Part shown: positions 12,444-16,013 of the stretch, piece by piece | Position numbering within the stretch: position 1 is the first letter of the stretch | Layout: each line of letters opens with the position of its first letter | DNA from: DAIPHL01 sp036771375 | GTDB lineage: Bacteria > Synergistota > Synergistia > Synergistales > Synergistaceae | Length of the DNA: 16,013 nt | NCBI GenBank assembly: GCA_036771375.1 | Contig: DAIPHL010000034.1 | Span: 1-16,013, forward strand | Direction of reading: 5' to 3' | Translations under genes and position numbers: made by a program | The notes under the pieces: model-generated | Database searches by the model: none | Told to the model about the DNA's origin: nothing | Seen by the model: only the letters and a program-made list of their open reading frames with translations

Positions 12444-13780
12444 TGTTTCGCCCCCTTCTTTCTGCGTTCTGCCATAACAGCGGCTTTGCCGTCCCGACAT
12501 GCCTGGGTGAGAAAACGGTGAGCCGGACAGATATACGTACAACTTCCGCACTCTATACAGTTGAGGCCGCCTGTTTTTTCGAATTCGGCATACTCTCTCA
12601 GACGCACGAGTCGATCCAAAAACGATGGAAGCAAGCCCATGGGGCACGCTTCTATACACCTTCCGCACCGGAGACAATGGGACTCCGTCGAGAAGAATGC
12701 CGACCGTGGGGAGAGAGCCAAAATACCCGATGTCCCCTTCACTACGGGTACCTCCGTGGAGCGCATGGATATCCCCATCATGGGGCCACCCGAGAGAATT
12801 TTTGCCGGATCTTCGGTGAAGCCTCCGGCGAGTTCGATCAGTTCCTGTACCGATGTTCCAAGAGGGGTCAGGATGTTCTTCGGTTTGGCGACCACGTCTC
12901 CGGTGACGGAGATGATCCGGTCCACAACCGGTATCCCCTCCGTCACGGCAAGCCAGATATGGTAGAGGGTCCGCACGTTCAGTATGATACAACCGACATC
13001 GGCCGGCAGCGCTCCTGGAGGGATTTGTTGTCCCGTGACCGAATAGATGAGCATTTTCTCGGCACCCTGAGGATATTTGACCTCATGGGGCATCACCCTT
13101 ATGTGAGAACCGTGATGGTCGGAAAGTTCGCCCTTGAGTCTCTTGATGCTCTCGGGTTTGTTGTTCTCGATTGCGATGACGCCCTCCGCATGAGGGAAGA
13201 GACGCATGCATATCTTCAGTCCCTCTATGATCGGTTCGGGACGTTCGAGCATCAGGCGATTGTCGCAGTTGAGAAACGGTTCGCATTCGGCCCCGTTCAC
13301 GATGAGCCAGCGAATGTCCCTGTCCGGTGGGGGGGCCAGTTTGACATGGGTTGGAAAGCATGCCCCTCCCATTCCCACGATCCCCGCTTCCCGTATGATT
13401 CTCAGGTATTCTTTCGGGTCGAGGCTTTCATATTCTTTGTGTGGCAGAAGGGTTACGTCGTGTTCGAATTCACCGTCGCTCTCGACCACGATACAGGGCT
13501 CGAGGGTCCCGGGAATGGTCATCCGCACACCCACTTCCTTGACCGTACCGGAGACGCTGGACAGAATCGGAGCGGAGACGAAGGCGTCGGAATCCGCGAT
13601 CTTCTGCCCGACCAGTACCCGGTCGCCCTTTTTAACGATCGGAGTGCACGGCACGCCGATATGTTGCGACATCGGGAAAACCAGATCACCCTTTGGTACG
13701 TATACTTCTATTTCTTTGTCGGCGGTCAACGCCTTGTTGTCGGGTGGATGTATGCCACCGATGAATGTCGGCAATCTCAT
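12440..13780 (-). CDS. rnfC: Rnf complex subunit C, NADH-binding FMN/Fe-S subunit (RnfC)
   Basis: Peripheral cytoplasmic subunit of 446 residues where NAD+ is reduced. The N-terminal TFIGGIHPPDNK is the family hallmark. GIVGMGGACFPTHVKL (133-148) and VNGAECEPFL (161-170) belong to the Nuo51-like NADH/FMN domain. Two 4Fe-4S clusters are bound by C369/C372/C375/C379 and C408/C411/C414/C418 (CLRCGRCIEACP, CIECGSCTYICP). The C-terminus stops soon after, without the long repeats seen in proteobacterial RnfC. The ATG at 13780 was chosen on homology. The nearest GGAG lies about 14 nt upstream, longer than usual, while a TTG at 13825 would add 15 unlikely residues. It is the first gene of rnfCDGEAB. 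Confidence 0.95.
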   Translation of the reverse strand: MRLPTFIGGIHPPDNKALTADKEIEVYVPKGDLVFPMSQHIGVPCTPIVKKGDRVLVGQKIADSDAFVSAPILSSVSGTVKEVGVRMTIPGTLEPCIVVESDGEFEHDVTLLPHKEYESLDPKEYLRIIREAGIVGMGGACFPTHVKLAPPPDRDIRWLIVNGAECEPFLNCDNRLMLERPEPIIEGLKICMRLFPHAEGVIAIENNKPESIKRLKGELSDHHGSHIRVMPHEVKYPQGAEKMLIYSVTGQQIPPGALPADVGCIILNVRTLYHIWLAVTEGIPVVDRIISVTGDVVAKPKNILTPLGTSVQELIELAGGFTEDPAKILSGGPMMGISMRSTEVPVVKGTSGILALSPRSAFFSTESHCLRCGRCIEACPMGLLPSFLDRLVRLREYAEFEKTGGLNCIECGSCTYICPAHRFLTQACRDGKAAVMAERRKKGAKQ

Positions 13781-13811
13781 GGGCTCGTGCTGCGCTCCTT
13801 TTTCTTGCTTA

Positions 13812-13827
13812 TTTTGTAAACACAAAA
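13812..13827 (-). promoter_or_regulatory. Small dyad near the rnf transcription start
   Basis: TTTTGT and ACAAAA flank a 4-nt spacer just downstream of the rnf -10 box. It could be an operator for a redox-responsive regulator, but it does not fit the 18-bp Rex consensus and A/T-rich dyads of this size arise by chance. Confidence 0.25.
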
Positions 13828-13838
13828 ATGTGAATTTT

Positions 13839-13847
13839 ATTGTAGCA
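13839..13847 (-). promoter_or_regulatory. Extended -10 promoter of the rnf operon
   Basis: TGC followed by TACAAT forms an extended -10 element with five of six matches to TATAAT. No good -35 is seen at 17 nt, but the upstream DNA is T-rich, resembling an UP element. The start near 13832 would give a leader of about 50 nt before rnfC. Confidence 0.5.
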
Positions 13848-14355
13848 GATCTTCCAAAAAATAAAATATACGACTTTTGCGCATCATTATGTGAAACTGA
13901 TCTCTTCTAAGATCAAGACCTGTAGGCAACCAGAGAATTCTTCGCCCGATGTTCGTACGTATTATGGGCCTTTCGAAGGTAATTTCGGGCGGATCGATTC
14001 AAAAAGATCGGTGTTTTTCTTCGTCAAAAACGAATCGATTCTGTTTCACGAAAAACCTGGGTCCGTGTTCTTCGTGCCGGCGAGAGTCGGCCGTGTGTGG
14101 TATAACCCTCTGCGTCGTTCCTGGAGCGATCGCCATTTGCGGTTGGCTGAAAATCCTGCCTCCGAGGTGCGGAGGTCGAAAAAAGGAGTCCGTTTGGGGC
14201 GATCCGCGACATTTCGACGCGTTAACTCGGGGAGTAGGGGTTTCCCCCCTGGCAGCGAGGGAAAAAACGTAGTACATTAATGACACATTGGAACCGTCTG
14301 TCGTATCGTCGTACGAGATATTTGTGATAGGACATACTGAAAAGGAGGGGCTCAC
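13848..14355. other. Divergent intergenic region between rnfC and pgm, no convincing gene
   Basis: About 500 bp between two divergent genes. Open frames exist, including a plus-strand one at 13891-14280, but none has a ribosome-binding site or a recognisable family. Visible dyads are TGATCT/AGATCA (13898-13915), ATCGATTC/GAATCGAT (13993-14039, enclosing a GTTTTT/AAAAAC pair) and CCTCCG/CGGAGG (14159-14175). I recognise no tRNA, riboswitch or SRP RNA here. Confidence 0.5.
14280..14309 (+). promoter_or_regulatory. Weak candidate promoter for pgm
   Basis: ATGACA and TATCGT are separated by 18 nt and lie about 47 bp before the start codon. The -35 matches five of six and the -10 four of six. No better pair was found close to the gene. 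Confidence 0.3.
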
Positions 14356-15993
14356 ATGAACGTTTCCAGTCTTGCAGGGACACGTGTTCCCAAGGAACTG
14401 CTGGTATCGATACCCCGCCTGGTGTCGGCATACTATACCCACGTCCCCGATCCGGAGGACTCGGACCAGATGGTCTCGTTCGGGACCTCCGGGCACAGGG
14501 GATCCTCCTTCAAAAACAGCTTCAACGAAACCCACATCCTCGCGATCTGCCAGGCGATCTCGGAGCTTCGGCGGAGGAACGGCGTGCAGGGTCCCCTTTT
14601 TATCGGCATGGATACCCACGCGCTCTCCGAGCCGGCCCTTTACACCGCGATTGAGGTGTTCTCCGGGAATGAAGTCGAATTGAGAGTGCAGAACGATTTC
14701 GGTTATACCCCGACGCCCGTGATCTCGAGCGCGATTCTCGACTGGAACGTCGGCTCGAGGAACTCGCTCGCCGACGGGGTCGTCGTGACGCCTTCTCACA
14801 ACCCTCCGGAGGACGGGGGAATAAAATACAATCCGCCTTCGGGCGGTCCCGCTTCGCCGGAACTGACGTCACAGATACAGCTTCGGGCAAACGAGCTGAT
14901 CAAAAAGGGAAACAGGGACGTGAAACGCCTGCCCCTCGCCTCCGCTCTTCGGAAGGAGACCACGAAGTTCATCGATTATGTGATCCCGTACGTCAAAGGG
15001 CTTTCAAGTGTATTGGACATGGAGGCCATCGCACGTGCGAAGATAAAGATCGGTGTGGATCCGCTCGGTGGTTCCGGCGTCGCTTTTTGGGCTCCGATCG
15101 CGGAGATGTACGGTTTGAACCTGGAGATCCTGAATCGATATGTCGATCCCACGTTCTCCTTCATGACCCTCGATTGGGATGGAAAGATTCGCATGGATTG
15201 TTCCTCGCCCTATGCGATGGCCGGATTGCTGGCGGCAAAGGAACAATATGGAATTTCCTTTGCGAACGATACCGATTATGACAGGCACGGAATCGTCACA
15301 CGGGAGGGATTGATGGAGCCGAATGCCTACCTTGCCGTCGCCGCTCACTATCTTTGCACACACAGGACCGGATGGAAGAGCGACGTTCGTATAGGGAAGA
15401 CATTGGTGTCCAGCTCGATCATCGACAGAGTGGCGGATTCCGTGGGACGGGGTGTCTACGAAGTTCCCGTCGGTTTCAAGTGGTTTGTGGACGGATTGAT
15501 CGATGGCTCTTTGGGCTTTGCCGGTGAGGAGAGTGCGGGCGCCTCTTTCCTGAAAACGGACGGCACGACGTGGACGACCGACAAGGACGGATTCATCATG
15601 GACCTGCTTGCCGCGGAGATACAAGCCGTCACGGACATGTCTCCTTCACGCTACTACGGGAAACTGACCGCCAAATTTGGGAGACCTTACTATCGGCGCA
15701 TGGACGCTCCTGCCACTTCGGAGCAGAAGACGGCGTTGACACGGCTCTCTCCTACCGACGTCAGCGCCAAGGAATTGGCGGGGGAACCGATCCTCTCCCT
15801 TTTGACGAAGGCTCCTGGAAACGACCGGCCGATCGGAGGGCTCAAGGTCGTCGCCGAAAACGGTTGGTTCGCGGCTCGCCCCTCCGGGACGGAAGACGTA
15901 TACAAGATATATGCGGAGAGCTTTCTCGGCGAGGAACACCTGAGACAAATTCAGGAAGAGGCGCAGGCGATCGTCTCTCAGACCATCCTGTAA
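14356..15993 (+). CDS. pgm: Phosphoglucomutase, alpha-D-glucose-phosphate specific
   Basis: Interconverts glucose 1-phosphate and glucose 6-phosphate in the cytosol, feeding glycogen, nucleotide-sugar and envelope synthesis. The 545 residues match the roughly 546 of E. coli Pgm, and all four domains are present. SFGTSGHRG (41-49) is the N-terminal substrate loop, and VTPSHNPPEDGGIKYNP has the phosphorylated serine S147. The metal loop NDTDYDRHG has D305, D307 and D309. Sugar-specificity loop GEESAG is at 390-395, and the phosphate-binding loop RPSGTEDVYK at 508-517. The ATG is preceded by AAAGGAGG with seven-nt spacing. The metal loop has Thr where many homologues have Pro (DPDYDRHG), which leaves the aspartates intact. 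It is transcribed away from rnf and has no evident functional link to it. Confidence 0.95.
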   Translation: MNVSSLAGTRVPKELLVSIPRLVSAYYTHVPDPEDSDQMVSFGTSGHRGSSFKNSFNETHILAICQAISELRRRNGVQGPLFIGMDTHALSEPALYTAIEVFSGNEVELRVQNDFGYTPTPVISSAILDWNVGSRNSLADGVVVTPSHNPPEDGGIKYNPPSGGPASPELTSQIQLRANELIKKGNRDVKRLPLASALRKETTKFIDYVIPYVKGLSSVLDMEAIARAKIKIGVDPLGGSGVAFWAPIAEMYGLNLEILNRYVDPTFSFMTLDWDGKIRMDCSSPYAMAGLLAAKEQYGISFANDTDYDRHGIVTREGLMEPNAYLAVAAHYLCTHRTGWKSDVRIGKTLVSSSIIDRVADSVGRGVYEVPVGFKWFVDGLIDGSLGFAGEESAGASFLKTDGTTWTTDKDGFIMDLLAAEIQAVTDMSPSRYYGKLTAKFGRPYYRRMDAPATSEQKTALTRLSPTDVSAKELAGEPILSLLTKAPGNDRPIGGLKVVAENGWFAARPSGTEDVYKIYAESFLGEEHLRQIQEEAQAIVSQTIL

Positions 15994-16013
15994 CGTCTTC
16001 CGTGTCGCCGACC

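Noticed and set aside
11511..12992. 493-codon version of rnfD
   Set aside because: Its first 183 codons are out-of-frame sequence inside rnfC with no membrane character. The GTG at 12443 with a good ribosome-binding site gives a normal 310-residue RnfD.
12518..13819. 433-codon open frame on the plus strand
   Set aside because: It lies opposite rnfC, whose minus-strand product has complete family motifs and cluster cysteines. The plus-strand translation has no recognisable domain and is a mirror of G+C-biased codons.
13891..14280. 129-codon plus-strand open frame in the rnfC-pgm intergenic region
   Set aside because: GTG start without a Shine-Dalgarno sequence, no recognisable domain, and it overlaps another equally unconvincing frame at 13949-14272.
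13999..14799. 266-codon open frame on the minus strand overlapping the start of pgm
   Set aside because: It runs antisense into the well-supported pgm coding region and its translation is Arg/His/Gly-rich without motifs.

Overview
The window reads as chromosomal DNA of moderate G+C from a strictly anaerobic, probably amino-acid- or heterocycle-fermenting bacterium. It carries a complete Rnf complex in the order C-D-G-E-A-B, typical of anaerobes such as Clostridia, Acetobacterium and Synergistota, beside an oxygen-independent molybdenum hydroxylase. I lean towards Synergistota or a related anaerobe from gene content, but no rRNA or other marker is present, so this is inference.

Layout: everything from 115 to 13780 lies on the minus strand in two transcription units, followed by one plus-strand gene. 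(1) 8405 down to 115 is a probable single operon: a TTGACA/TAATAT promoter overlapped by a perfect dyad, a structured leader with a possible short leader ORF, then the three subunits of a xanthine-dehydrogenase-family Mo hydroxylase (Mo, FAD, 2Fe-2S), an IclR-type regulator, a cyclic amidohydrolase (hydantoinase/allantoinase family), an M20 carbamoyl-amino-acid/allantoate amidohydrolase, and an EamA/DMT permease. Most genes overlap or nearly touch. (2) 13847 down to 8613 is the rnfCDGEAB operon, with an extended -10 promoter upstream of rnfC and a 16-bp hairpin after rnfB. (3) 14356-15993 on the plus strand is phosphoglucomutase, separated from rnfC by about 570 bp of divergent intergenic DNA in which I find no convincing gene.

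How they may work together: the first operon looks like a hydroxylate, open the ring, then hydrolyse the carbamoyl or ureido group pathway for an N-heterocycle (purine, pyrimidine or hydantoin-like), with its own regulator and transporter. Rnf links ferredoxin and NAD(H) to an ion gradient and could handle the reducing equivalents. The exact substrate cannot be read from the sequence, and two active-site segments of the Mo subunit differ from purine-specific enzymes.

The most striking observation is in the Mo subunit. Its reading frame is broken at an A7 run in the exact register of an A AAA AAA slippery heptamer, followed after 10 nt by a 13-bp potential stem-loop. Only the -1 frame product (786 residues) contains the catalytic glutamate segment and ends with the ATGA overlap to the next gene. 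This is either programmed frameshifting, a real inactivating indel, or a homopolymer sequencing error.
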